Notes: a model not told the origin generated them from the letters alone. Shown: positions 53,001 to 64,000, numbered from the stretch's first letter. The stretch is DNA of 64,000 bases from Casuarina equisetifolia (GCA_028551475.1 CM052362.1:4410166-4474165), one strand, 5' to 3'. A program made the numbers and translations.

Positions 53001-56000
53001 TTGTGTCAGCTGTTGACAATGAGGTAATAATTGAATTATTTATGGTATGAATTGGGGTTTCAGTTTGCTTCTGTGTTCTGGAATATAGAGGTCAAGTCAG
53101 GAGTTTGTTTCCAGACTTCAATAATATATGGGACTCCTGGTGCTATATTTTTTTGCCTTACTTAACAAGAAGTATAGTTAGATTCTACACTGAAACCTAA
53201 CTGTTGGATTGGAAAGCTTCATTAAACAGGATTAGCTCCCCATACTTTTCATTTCCTATTAATTCTTCTTGGTGAACCTTTTCCCTTTCCTTAAATTTAG
53301 ATTCTTCCTTTTGAATTACTATATTTGGTTGTTTGTTCTTATCCTTATTTTGCGTGAACTCCCCTTGATAATTGTAAATTTTGGTGATAAAAATATAAAT
53401 ACCATGTCACAGGCCATGGTATGCATTAGGCTAGGATTTGGTCCTAAGCCAATGCCATGAGAGTTTCTTGTGTGGACATGGCTAATGTATAGTTTCAGTT
53501 TGTTCTCTTTGGCAAGTGGTGGATAAATGGAGCGGAGTGCCTGGTCATCTTTGGAACATTTTCTGTTGAAGCTAATTTGTTTATGGTGGTCTGTTTGGAA
53601 GGAAGCAAACCTATATTTACTGGTGTTATTTGGTAGGTGTCGACAGGGTTCTTATGAGGTCACCAACTTAGTTTCTTTTTGGTGTAAATTCATAACTTCA
53701 TTTAGAACTAAGAGGGACTCTGTTCTTGATTGTTGTGGGGCGTTACAGAAGTGATGCATTGTGTATATACGCCATTTTGAGATGCATTTTCATCTTAGCT
53801 TTTGGTTTGTAGTGTGCTTTATACTTAGTTTACATACTTAATAAGTTCTTTCTTTTCGGTTTCATCACCAATAGTGCTTAAGAATGTAATTGCACTTGAG
53901 GCTGATATATGGAAATTGTCAGGTTCGACAACTTTTGGCCGTTGATGGGAGGCTTCATTTGAATTTTGATATTGCTTCTACCAAAAGCCCTCAGAACTAC
54001 ACTCGTTCCTACTACATGAATGGAAGGGACTACATTATCAGTGGGAGTTCTGATGAACATGTAGTTCGCATCTGCTGTGCTCAAACTGGGAGGCGTCTTA
54101 AGGATGTGTCTTTGGAGGTACGTGAGCCTTTATCTTCCCGTGTTTTGGGTTACACTTCGCTATCATAATGCTTATGGTTTGGATGCATCTGTAAGATGCC
54201 GAAATGCTGAAATACGAGAAATGTGTTTTGTTTGTGACTTACATTTGGCCTGCCAAACTCTATCAAGGTTGTGGAGCATCTTTGTTCTCTGACAAACACA
54301 AAAGAGAGGAAAATGGCTGTTCCCTTGTGTCGATGAAATAAGTGCATCAAATAAAATTGTGGATTTGATGAAAAGCAATTATATTCACAGGTTTGGCTTG
54401 ATAAGTGACTAGTTAGCTTGAAATGTTGTTTTAGCCTTAAATAACAGAGATGATAGTCTTTTTTACCATGGACCCTCACCTTATTTGTTATACTTTGTAT
54501 CATCAGCTATTGTTGATAGAAATTATGTCTTTGCCATATATATGTATAGACACAAACAAGCACGCACTTTCTCTCTCTCATATATATGTGTATATATAGA
54601 TGAGGCATTTCTGGTCAAAAATGATTTAAGTGCATGGATGAAAAGTTAAATGACACAAGAAATTCAATAAGAACGAAAGACTTTAAGACTTATGACAGAA
54701 ATAATCCTTTAAATTCCTGTGGTCCAATGAAAAAAGAAAAAAAATAAAGAAATGAGAGGACTGATTGGTTGGTGATGGTGTTTAAAATAATACCAATGCT
54801 GTTCCACCATGTATTGACTGGGACTTGTATGACACATATGATTCTTATTCTGTGATGCAGTAAGTAAAAAACCAGCATCACTTTTTTGTACCAATTTCCT
54901 TCAATCCCCTTTAAACTCCAACGATGACATACTTAATTCATTCAATAGCAAGACAATATTTTCCATAGTAATATAACATTTTATGACCAATGTAAAAATC
55001 TATTGAGCATGAATTTGAATAATATTCATTTTTGTATTCCATTAGAGCTATTATTATTTTTATCCAGAGGAAAATTATATATCTTTCTTATTATCCACAT
55101 GTTGGAAATTACATGTTGTTCCTCCAAACTATTCCCTTTTTCAAACACCCAAAACTACCAATTTCAACACTTTCCATGCCTGCTTTTTTAGGTTTTAATG
55201 TTACTTTGTATGCCTGTTTTCTTCAAGTGCCATCTCAAAACTGCCACCGAGAAACATGAAATTGACAATAAACTCATACACGAGGTTAATCTGGTCATCT
55301 CAAGTGTGTCAAATGTGGATGCATCCACACGTCATTATGAAGAACTTTCTGTTTGAAACAATGCCTAGATCTGATGGTGCTTACGGAGTGTCAAAAAATG
55401 TTTAGAAAAGGGGTGCTTTGGCTACCTGTGCTATTGAATTAGTATTTTGAGAATAATTATAAGTTTAGTGCCTTCGTTTGCAGGGAAGTGGCTCGGGGTC
55501 TATGTTTGTGCAGTCTTTGAGGGGTGATCCTTTCAGAGTAAGTTCTACCTTTATTACTCATATACTTGACCATCTAATGTTACATGTAGTATACTTGAGA
55601 AATTTTTTACATTATGCCAGTACTAAAAGCAGAGTGTTGGTTTTTTGGATATGATGATTTTCCCGTTGCTTTCTAAGATGTTGCTTTGTTATCTGTCTCG
55701 CTTCCCTTGTTTATTTCTATTAGTGGTCCACCTGAAATCATTTTAATGGTGCCTTTTCTTTTCTTTTCTTTTCTTTCTCTTCAAAAACCATTTAGCTCAT
55801 AAATCAATGCTTGATACAACATGTACTTGTAGATGCAATTATCATTTGGATACATGTCACTCGCTTCCAGTGATAAATTTCATAGTCAAATAGTTTCTGT
55901 GCTGGAGGCATCGACCTTTTCTCCTATATAAATATGTTTATAGAACCAAATCACTTTTTAATAAATTAAATAAGATTTTTTTAGAGGAAAGGTAAACGTT

Positions 56001-56919
56001 ATTGTACTTTTCTTGTTTGGCTTTTGAAAGTTGTCTTCATTTCATTGCTTAGGCGTTCTTTTGGACATAAATGAAGACGAGGATAATCTTTCCAATATTA
56101 TGAATGAGAACATTTATGGTATCTTTGACCTTTTCAAAATTTTCTAGGATGTAAGTGGGTTCTCCTGAAGCCCGGATGGCTTGATTCCTATTTGTATTTC
56201 ACCTGAAGAACAAATCTACATCTATTAAAGGGAGAATCGAGAATGGCCTCATATAAAAAACAGAAACAAGATTGTGGAACTACTTTTTTTTTTTTTTTTT
56301 TTGTGTGGGGATGCACCATGGAGAAGATTCTTTACATTTCAAATGCTCCTGTACTAGATGATGAACCTGTCATTAAATTCCTTACAGGATATTGAACATA
56401 ACCGTCATAATTACGTTTCCATAAGCAATTAAACCTTTGTTAACGTAGACATAATCAGAAGGCAAGTATTTGGTCAGAGTTTTGCCAAACTGGTGAATGA
56501 CTGAACTCTCCAACACTATCCTGCAATAATCAGTTAGCTATTAAATCAATCCATTTTCCTAGCTGCTTCTGAAACTGTCTACTTTAGTCATTGCATCTAC
56601 CAAGTTGTTGGAATGGTGGTGGCTTCTCTATGGAATAAATGGTTGATTTTTTACTTATGTTTTTCAATGTGCTTGAACCCAGGATTTCAACATGAGTATC
56701 TTAGCAGCCTATATGCGTCCAGGCTCGAAGTCAGAGATTGTAAAGGTAATAAGTTCCCCAGTGTTTCCTTTCTCTTCTTGGATGTCTGTCCCTTCTGCGT
56801 TAGTCAGAAAAATAGCTAAAGGTCCAAACTTGCAGGTCAATCTGCTGGCTTCAAGCGAACATCCCAAGGACAACACTTACTGCCGGTCATCCTGCCCATC
56901 CAATAGCATGGGAGGTTGA
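47074..56919 (+). CDS. DHU1: LRR/WD40 protein, DHU1-like (DWD protein)
   Basis: Ten exons: 47074-47105, 47958-48024, 49145-49398, 50385-50994, 51440-52096, 52583-53023, 53923-54117, 55484-55537, 56683-56745 and 56836-56919. All have GT-AG borders and the phases agree, giving 818 residues. The start is MAIDIATLEERYINSCRRHG. Exons 3-4 hold leucine-rich repeats (VDLQDMSF, LSCQVLNLRSSHF, ILNLDFS, LTCLSLCETRITNLW). An acidic patch (EDSSDDDSDVDF) lies near residue 280. WD40 repeats occupy exons 5-9 (FEYHPSDSGLMVFGTLDGEV, SDNGSLKLYDI, YSKNVALYDI, SFDQDVKMWDLRQ, SGSSDEHVVRI). KMWDLRQ near residue 647-652 is a DWD-type box, predicting binding to DDB1-CUL4 ubiquitin ligase. Best remembered relative is Arabidopsis At4g34280, which I associate with DHU1, a negative regulator of UV-B responses. 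The symbol is inferred by similarity. Confidence 0.9.
48140..48162. repeat. (GT)n microsatellite in intron 2 of the WD40 gene
   Basis: About 11 GT units after a T-rich tract. Confidence 0.95.
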
Positions 56920-59050
56920 TAAAATTTCTGTATTATCTTGGTTTAGGCCTTCCCCGTAATTATTGACTGCACACTCATTAATCTTCTTATTTTTTACTGT
57001 AAATGTGCATTCAGCAATTCGTGTACCTAATATGAATAGTGTAATCTTAAAGGAAGACAGACTGTGGCAAGGGAAAGATTGCTGTATTCAGCCTGGTGAA
57101 TGGATTTGTACAACAGTGATTGGAGAGCTCTAGCTTGGTGGTGATTTAATGAGGATGAGATGTGTCTTTTTCTTTCTTTGTCACATGCTAGATAGATTAC
57201 TGACTTTTGCAAAACGGAAGGGAAGGGAAGGGAAGGGAAGGGAAGGGAAGGGAAGAAGGAAAAGGAAGAGTGGGGAGGGGAAGGTTCTCTCGTCTTTGGC
57301 TGTTTCGTTGCTTTGAGTGGATTAGGAAAAAGAAAAAAGAATTGCAAAAAATATGTTTTGGTTATTAGAAAGAACTTTTTCTCTTAAAATCGATTGTTAA
57401 ATAAAAAAAAGGTTGATATGCACTCCTGTTCATTTCTTAGCAAAGGTATACTTCCATCTTCCTACTCCCCTCCCATTCCAACAAAGCCCAAAGAAATTTA
57501 CTGTCTCTTCATCCTCTTTCTCTCCCGTTTCCCTCTCACTTCTCTCAACAAACACAGTCCAAGTACCGTTCACAAGCGGATCCAATGCTTCAATTATGGA
57601 CTTGAATATTATTAGTATAGAAGATTGTTCAGAAAGGCTATCATCTGTTATTTCGATGACATTGTTATTTAGAGTCTCGGTGCTAGGGCTTTGACTTGTT
57701 GGGCTGACATCTGTGCTTAAGTACAAAGAAGATACCTCTGGTGTATCTCAACAGTCTCAAAGAATGAAGTCTAAACTGTAATTGTCAAGCTAAAATGCAA
57801 CTAATGATTTTATTGTCTTCCTCGATATCGATTTATACAATACAAAAAACTAGGAAGAAAACTGCATCCTCAGCTGTGGTGCAAGGATTGGAATATTTGT
57901 TCTTAAATGTTGCAACTGTTAACTTCCATTCATGCATGCCAAAGGAAACAAAGCATTCCAACACAGAATATGGTATTTTCCCTTTTAATTATCTTCCTTC
58001 TCTTTTGTTTTTACTTCCGATTTGTTAAAATTGCAGACATCAGTGAGTGACTCTTTTTTCTCTTTTACTCTTTCTTAAATCCTTTCATTGAGTCTTTGCT
58101 TCTTGATCTTTATGGATACTCTTTGTACACACATGTTCCTTGTGCCCTAAACTTCTAGGCCATGCCCATTTTGGCCTCACTACGAGTACAGCAAAATTCT
58201 GTGTAAACTCCCTGTTGTCCTATTATATGTTAAAGAGGCGTCAGATTCAGTTTTCATAAGAGACTTGATGAACATTTAAAGTACCCAGCTTCCAGCACAG
58301 AATTTGGTGTTTTTGGTAACTTATCTTTACTCTGCTTAAATCCAGATTGTGCTACCATATCTTTAAATCGGGCTATATTGTTCTGTTTTCATATTAAATT
58401 TCCATTTTTGAGTCAGATTTTCCCTGAAATTTAAAGTTCATCGCTACTTAAAATTGATTTATGCGGGACTTGTCTTTGGAGCCATTTTGCTTGGATGGGA
58501 AGCATTTTTAATAATGACAGTGTTGAAAGCCACGAGTCCCACATTGGAGGTGAGGAAACCATCAGCTTCTCTGCCTCCGCGCCCAAATGGTGCATTCTAG
58601 CCCACAGACTCCCAGTGGCAGTGCTGGTAATTTTGTAGGAATTGTTATGCAGCCACAAACCCGTATGAAGTACTTCTCAAGACTACTGTAGAACAGTTTC
58701 AGAAAGTACTTAACGTACTCAATTAATAGTTCTAGTGCGACGTTTGCAGGTATAAGACTTTTCATTGCTTCTTTATTTTTGGGTCAAATTTCAAATTTGG
58801 GTTCTAGGGCCAATAATCATATCATCTGTGACTTAAAGCGTTTGTATATCTTTTTTATTTTTTAATTTTTTTTAAAGTTACCTAATAAAACCGTAACCAA
58901 TGTCACATATGATGCTATTGTTACATAAATGTTATATTTAGATCTTAATAAGATAATGAAAAAAAAAAGTCCACAGATGGATTCGTTTATTCATTAGTAA
59001 AGGGAAAGAAGCAACTCTCTCCCTTCCAAGACATCTCTTGGATATCCCCG
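56920..59050. other. intergenic
   Basis: 3' UTR of the WD40 gene at the left, then a (GGGAA)n tract at 57216-57255. A 98-codon minus-strand frame at 57430-57726 has no recognisable family and is not called. Confidence 0.55.
57216..57255. repeat. (GGGAA)n microsatellite
   Basis: Eight GGGAA-type units; the opposite strand is a polypyrimidine tract. Confidence 0.95.
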
Positions 59051-59545
59051 TCAACTAGTTAGATTTATTTCTTTGGCTGACTTCTTAAGAGTGAGTGTAA
59101 GAACCTCGTTTGCGATGGACCCTACCGGAGGGTTCTCCGTTACACTCTCTGGCACCCTGAGCCTCACGAAATTCTTGTCGTCGCTTATCGAGAGGAATCC
59201 CTTTTCTTGAGAAACCTTCACATCCTTCACGCCCGTCTTCCCGGGAAGAAGGACCATGATGACAAAATCTTCTGTGCTCTCCTTCCAGTGAATTATCTTG
59301 GCAAAAAGCCCGGAATTTTCCCCACGAGATTCGGCAACAGATTGGACGGGAAAATCCTTGAAGGGTTCCCAAACGTCTAGAGAAAAGGGGTCGAAGACGC
59401 TGCTTCGTCGGCCACCTACGAAGCTTGGTATGATCGACGTGGCCCTCAGAAGAATCTCTGCTGGGGTTTGTGGACCCCATGTCTGATGCTCGGATCTCTC
59501 TGGTTCAGTCCCCGTCCCCAAGCCAGAGCTAATCAGTCTAATCAC
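59051..59545 (-). pseudogene. decayed class I small heat-shock protein (HSP20) gene
   Basis: An uninterrupted 164-codon frame with clear class I small heat-shock similarity from IIPSFVGGRRSSVFDPFSLD onward, then VWEPFKDFP and an alpha-crystallin-like part (IHWKESTEDF, LLPGKTGVKDVKV, GFLSISDDKN, LRVPESV, ANEVLTLTL). Two signs of decay are seen. The position of the usual initiator Met, before S-I-I-P-S, is ACG (Thr, 59438-59440), so the frame opens 35 codons upstream in sequence unlike the family. About 30 residues between the ISGER-type strand and the LPE strand are missing. That segment includes the loop and strand beta-6 used for dimer exchange. The C-terminal I-x-I anchor is also absent. 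It could still be transcribed, but a working chaperone is unlikely. Confidence 0.75.
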
Positions 59546-62500
59546 TATTTAGATTCTTCCAACGAATTAAGTCCCGCCAATTGTACTGGTTAATTAAGAT
59601 TTAAGACTTTCCTTGCCATTGGGTATCATCAAGTTGACGAACCAGACGTGATAGCCGGACAGCGGTGCTTTAACAACCGGCCGTGAATACGATAGCTTGG
59701 AAATACGATTTTCTCACTGAACACGTGGCTGATGATGACAGAACGGGAGTTCAGCAACATGACAGTAGAGGAGTTCATTTCGAGGTTCAGCTTGATGCTG
59801 ATGTGCATTGACGAATTGGCAGGAAACGGGAACCAGGAGTACACCGGGCTTGTGATAGAAAACAATGCACTAGGTGCAAAAACATCACGTGGTTTTCTTA
59901 AAGATCAAAGTTTACCTCTTTCCAAGAAAAACAGTGTTCAAGTTTATAAAATACTTCATATATACTTTTCTTTTTTATATGAAACTGATATTTAATCTTC
60001 TTATATATAGTTTAAACTTGATCTTATTTTATCAATAAAGGATTAGTCTAATTATGATATTTGAATTAGCACACATGAAAGAATGTTCAACTCTAATATT
60101 ATGTTGGAAACTTAAGTTCACCTCCTCAAAAAGTACTATTAGAAAAAGAAGTTGTTCAAAGCTTTTAAGACATTTTATAAGTATTTTTCTTTTTAATATG
60201 GGAGTGAGTATTTAAAAATGTTTATATGTAAGTCTACAAATAATCAATATTTAAGAATAAAAGAATATCTACTGAAGCCTAACTACAAGTAAACGGTATT
60301 TAAGAATAATAGCATACGGACGTAAGCCTAAAATTGTTAGTAACTTTCAATACAATAGACTCCAAAAAAAAAAAAAATTGATTTATGTATTCTTATGATT
60401 GTGTTTGATCCATATGTGGGGATGCAATTTAATGAATTTCCACAATAGCTATGTTTATCGCTTACTTGAAAATGGCAGTCTTATTCATTGTTTTCATTTG
60501 TTCGTCTAGAGGTTTCCTAAGAAACTGACTATAACTGGCAGAGAATTTGATTTCATGCTTGTCCTTTGATCATCTTTAGAGCAAGCCAAAGAATTTTTTT
60601 TACGACGACACCAATTTGATAAAGAAACATGCTACAAAAAGAGATTTAAGATCAAGGTGCGTTTAGCAGAACAGTCCCATATAATTGGCAAAGATTAAGC
60701 TTTTCGGATTCCTAATTAGAATAAGCCATCAAATTAACAAGGTACTTCATCTTTTAGCATGAGTTGTGGTTGATCATGGCAGTATATGTTCTTTTCATAT
60801 TACATAATAGAAAAACTGTTAATCCACTCTTCAAATATATTGATCAACTTTCATAGTCATAAACGTGTGATAAAAATTTTCATTATTGAGTTCTTGTTTG
60901 AAAATATTTTTTTAAATTTAATATATACTTATTTTTACAAATTATTTTTTAAAAAAGAACATTTCTTAACATAACATCAAACTTCAAATTAACAAATTGA
61001 CACCTTTTATACAAAATCCATAGTCTAAAATGATTTACAAGAAATGTTTATTCATTACACAAAACTTACAATTTATGTTTATTACGAGAAATGTATTGAA
61101 AACAATGAGACTAAAGTCTTAGCTTGAGTAAATAACTTGGTAGTTTAATCGTTAACTATTAGTCATATATTTTTATCTTACTTGAACTTCTAACAAAATG
61201 ATAAAAGATTAAATCAATAAATTTTAATATCATTGTTTGTATTTTCCATTAAAAAATTTAAAATTCTAACTCAAAAATTAAATCTTATATTAAAATCTTG
61301 TCTTCCCACACATTTTATCCTGTGGATACTATTTACCTTTTTCTGCTTTAAAAAGATCACCTTCGTCGTCTCGTTTCTCCGTTCATTTTTTCAAACTTCC
61401 ATGGATAGCATTGTGATCGTGGGGCCCTTCGACCCGAGTCCAAACACGTGGATTCTTAAATCACGGATGTACAGAAAACTGTCCTCTGGATTCTTCCAAC
61501 GAATTAAGTCCTGCCACTTTTGATGGTTCATAAAGATTAAAGACTTTTTCCCTCCCATTGGGTACCATCAAGTAGACGAGCGAAAATTATCAACCGGACG
61601 TGACTGCTGACAGAACGGCAGTTCTTAATCATGACAATAGCGTAGTTCATTTCGAGGTTGAGGCCTCATGCTGATGTGCGTTAACGAATTGGCAGAAAAC
61701 AGGAGCCAAGGATACGGGCTTGTGATAGAAAACAATGCATCAGGTGCAAAAACTTCAGTGGTTTGCTAGCCAATTATGAGCTCAAATCCACTTCCCGGAG
61801 ATGTCATTGGAGGTATTATAAATCTACAAGGAGTACTTCATAAATAATAGAACATGAATATAGCTCGAGTGCTCATCCCCTAAGGATAATATCCACATTT
61901 AACAAACTTTAAATAATGTATGCTGGAAAAAAATGGGGTGAAAGGCCAGAACATATGAACACCATGCAAAGTGTAAGGAATGTTTCTTGAGGCCGATGTC
62001 CACTTCTCCCTAAAATGTTTTATTAGAAAAGAGGTGTTCAGGATTTATAAAATACTTTATAAGTGTTTTTCTTTTTAATATGAGATTGAATGTTTAATAT
62101 TCTCTTATAGTCTAAACTTAAATTTTATTTTACTAAAAAAAGAATAACTCAATTAAATAAGTTAGATTAACACACGTGAAAAGAATGCTCAGCTCTAATA
62201 TCACATTAAAGGCTTAGGTTTACCTCTCTTTAAAAGACATGATTAGAGAAAGAATGTACAAAAGGCATTTTACATGTACTCTTCTTTTTAATATGAGAGT
62301 GAATATTTGATAATTTTTAAATATAAGTTTAAAAATAATTAATATTTAAGAATAAAAGAATATATACCGGAGCCTAACTACCAACATGCAAAAAACACGT
62401 TGGCGGACAATGTGAACCACGGCTCAGCCGTCCCTTTCGCCACCGTCCCATCTACTCCACTTTATTCAGAAATCTGCAAGTGAATAATATTTAAGAATAA

Positions 62501-62850
62501 TAGAATACAGAAGTAAGCCAAAACTTACTAGTAACCTTCAGTATTGCAGGCTGCAAAAAACATGGGGTGATGGATATGAACTTAAGGACATAATGTATAA
62601 GTTTACAAATAAATAATATTTACGAACAAAAGAATGTCTAGAGGAGCCTAACTACCAACAACCTTCAATACGATAAGTTGCAAAAAAACACGAAGAAGAC
62701 CAAACCACGGCTCCGCCGTCCCCTTAGCCGGTGCTCGGAATTTACTCCACTTTATATTTACTCAGTCTCGTACGGTCTTCCAGAAGAATGATAAACACCA
62801 CAAGCAGGAGACGGGAGAAAATTAGAATGTCTTCTTCCATTTTAAGTCCC
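59546..62850. repeat. nested diverged duplications, no intact gene
   Basis: Block A (59553-59890) and block A' (61490-61755) share CTTCCAACGAATTAAGTCC, CATTGGGTA(T/C)CATCAAGT, GAGTTCATTTCGAGGTT and GCTTGTGATAGAAAACAATGC in order. AT-rich tails at 59935-60370 and 62035-62400 also match (TTTATAAAATACTT, TTTCTTTTTAATATG). A motif close to ATTTAAGAATAAAAGAATAT recurs near 60249, 62344, 62488, 62617 and 63759. Two copies of the terminal module (62385-62470 and 62655-62845) sit at the right end. The open frame at 59732-59995 is lost in A' by stops and is not called a gene. Confidence 0.8.
62655..62845 (+). promoter_or_regulatory. repeated promoter-like module, copy 2 of 3
   Basis: Contains AAACCACGGCTCCGCCGTCC, TACTCCACTTTATATTTACT, CAGTCTCGTACGGTC, ATAAACACCACAAGCAGGAG and a run ending GTCTTCTTCC. 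A partial copy lies at 62385-62470 and a third at 63790-64000. The TATA-like TTTATATTTA and its place before the Cys-rich frame suggest a promoter plus 5' leader, by inference only. Confidence 0.45.
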
Positions 62851-63250
62851 CACAAACGTGTTGTTGCATGTTATCCATAACAATAGAGAGGATCATCCAT
62901 TTAAGTCCACACAAACGTTTTTTTGCCTGTTATCTACGACAGTGGCTACACAGTGAAGGACGTGACGCAGGTTGGTCAAAAATGGCAGGCCAACACGTGG
63001 CACATAGAAACATGGATAACTGTATGCACCGAAAAACATCAAATCACGTAGTTGCTTCGATATAAGCTGGAAAGCCTTTCTGGTTCTGGTCACAGAAGCC
63101 AAAGCAAAGGTGAGGCTCTCCTTTGCCACCCTTCTGTTCTGTTCTGTTCTTTTCTGCTGAGCTCTTCTTTCTTGGAGCCCTCCATGGTTGCTTCAGGCAT
63201 GTGTTTTTAGTTACATTTCTAAAATACACTTCTCCATTATTCCTGAGTAA

Positions 63251-63529
63251 GTCTTTTACTTTACTTGTTTTACTCTGGGTACTAATAGCTTTTCTTATGC
63301 CTATGAAGAATGTTACACCAGGACGTTCCCAGGCACGTGCTCAGAAGCATGCGTGGTGGAGGGTTGCAAGCAGTATTACCACACCTGTGGCCAAGGCACC
63401 TACGGTGGCCTGTACAACTGCGGAGGCCTCGACACCTGCGGTGGCCCGTACAACTACGTTCGTGGGACTTGTGGGTACAGGAGCGAGTGCCCTTGCGGCA
63501 TTGTTCGGGGGACAAGTAGGTGTTGCTGA
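63251..63529 (+). CDS. cysteine-rich secreted-peptide-like exon, unknown family
   Basis: An open frame following a stop at 63248. From about 63308 it encodes 73 residues with twelve cysteines: EECYTRTFPGTCSEAC, VVEGCKQYYHTCGQ, LYNCGG and LDTCGG, GTCGYRSECPCG and a terminal RCC. It is Gly/Tyr/Cys-rich and markedly GC-richer than its surroundings. A plausible splice acceptor lies before it (GTACTAATAG at 63279-63288). A strong donor (GCAAAG/GTGAGG, about 63104-63112) lies upstream, but no ATG-led signal-peptide exon joins it in phase. It is therefore either a gene whose first exon I cannot find or a decayed copy. I do not recognise the cysteine pattern; it is not a standard defensin, snakin or hevein spacing. 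The 166-codon frame over the same stretch is taken as a shadow. Confidence 0.4.
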   Translation, partial: VFYFTCFTLGTNSFSYAYEECYTRTFPGTCSEACVVEGCKQYYHTCGQGTYGGLYNCGGLDTCGGPYNYVRGTCGYRSECPCGIVRGTSRCC

Positions 63530-63789
63530 AATCTGTGTTGGAAAGGAGAGAGATCGATGGCTTGGAAGGGAGAGATTAGCTTCTTCCCCGTTACTTACGT
63601 ATAATAAATCCAACCATCTCTGATGTCTGAACCTTTATTCTTATTTTCAGTATGTTATCTAGACCTTTAGGTAAGTCTACGAGAATGTTTATATATTATC
63701 TATTATCTAAATATGAATAGTACTTAAGAATATATTATCTATTATCTACATATGAATAGTACTTAAGAATAAAAGAATATGTACGTGGC

Positions 63790-64000
63790 CTTAAACTGCC
63801 GACGAAACTCTACTCCTCCTGATTGCAGAAAACACAAAACACGTTGGTGGAGGGCCTGGACCACAGTTCAGCTATCTCCTTCGCCACCGACTCTCCCATC
63901 TATTTACCGAGTCTCGTACGGTCGTCGACGACAGCGACCAGGGGGTCAATAAAAGCACCACAAGTAAGAGACAGGGAGAAGATTAGAAGATCTTCTTCCG
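63790..64000 (+). repeat. repeated promoter-like module, copy 3, cut by the window end
   Basis: Matches 62655-62845 in order: AACACGTTGGTGG, CCACAGTTCAGC, CTATTTACCGAGTCTCGTAC, GGTCGTC, AATAAAAGCACCACAAGTAA, GGGAGAAGATTAGAA and TCTTCTTCC at the last bases. In copy 2 the Cys-rich frame begins about 400 bases after this point, so a second copy may lie just outside the window. Confidence 0.7.

Noticed and set aside
57430..57726. 98-codon minus-strand frame
   Set aside because: No recognisable motif, signal peptide or family; much of it is antisense to a pyrimidine-rich tract.
59732..59995. 87-codon plus-strand frame
   Set aside because: The duplicated copy at 61630-61760 has stops and shifts in this frame, and no family is recognised.
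63123..63623. 166-codon plus-strand frame overlapping the Cys-rich frame
   Set aside because: Ala/Thr/Val-rich composition looks like a frame shadow of the Cys-rich stretch; no domain. Kept as an alternative only.

Overview
The window is nuclear DNA from a flowering plant, most likely a woody eudicot. It has GT-AG introns, plant-specific families (P-class PPR, PRISE reductase, classical arabinogalactan protein, DUF620), long AT-rich intergenic DNA, a tRNA-derived SINE and many microsatellites. I see no bacterial operons, no CRISPR array, no virus and no intact transposon with coding capacity. The species cannot be fixed from sequence alone.

Layout. 0-5 kb: intergenic, with one possible small secreted Cys-rich peptide (minus, about 2.2-2.5 kb) and a 355-bp tandem duplication. 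5.2-6.4 kb: a ZSWIM7/SWS1-type SWIM zinc-finger gene (plus). 7.3-8.3 kb: a 90-bp minisatellite and a SINE. 8.8-10.1 kb: a progesterone 5-beta-reductase/iridoid synthase-like (PRISE) gene (minus). 13.3-15.8 kb: an intronless PPR gene (minus). 17.5-20.0 kb: a two-exon plastid-type SWIB/MDM2 protein (minus), followed at 20.8-22.3 kb by a broken tandem copy. 26.7-28.0 kb: an AGP9-like arabinogalactan protein (plus). 28-36 kb: AT-rich intergenic DNA with a 0.6-kb duplication. 36.4-38.6 kb: a three-exon DUF620 gene (minus). 38.6-47 kb: intergenic. 47.1-56.9 kb: a ten-exon LRR/WD40 protein resembling Arabidopsis DHU1 (plus). 59.05-59.55 kb: a decayed class I small heat-shock gene (minus). 59.5-64 kb: nested duplications around a Cys-rich ORF, with the right edge entering what looks like another copy of the module.

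The genes are independent housekeeping or cell-wall genes and do not form a pathway. Gene order is informative: SWIB next to AGP9, and SWIB near the WD40 gene, recall the Arabidopsis pairs At2g14880-At2g14890 and At4g34280-At4g34290 (from memory). The most distinctive features are a probable 108-nt in-frame GC-AG intron in the PRISE gene, a non-canonical splice junction in the SWS1 gene, many diverged local tandem duplications, and the repeated module at the right edge.
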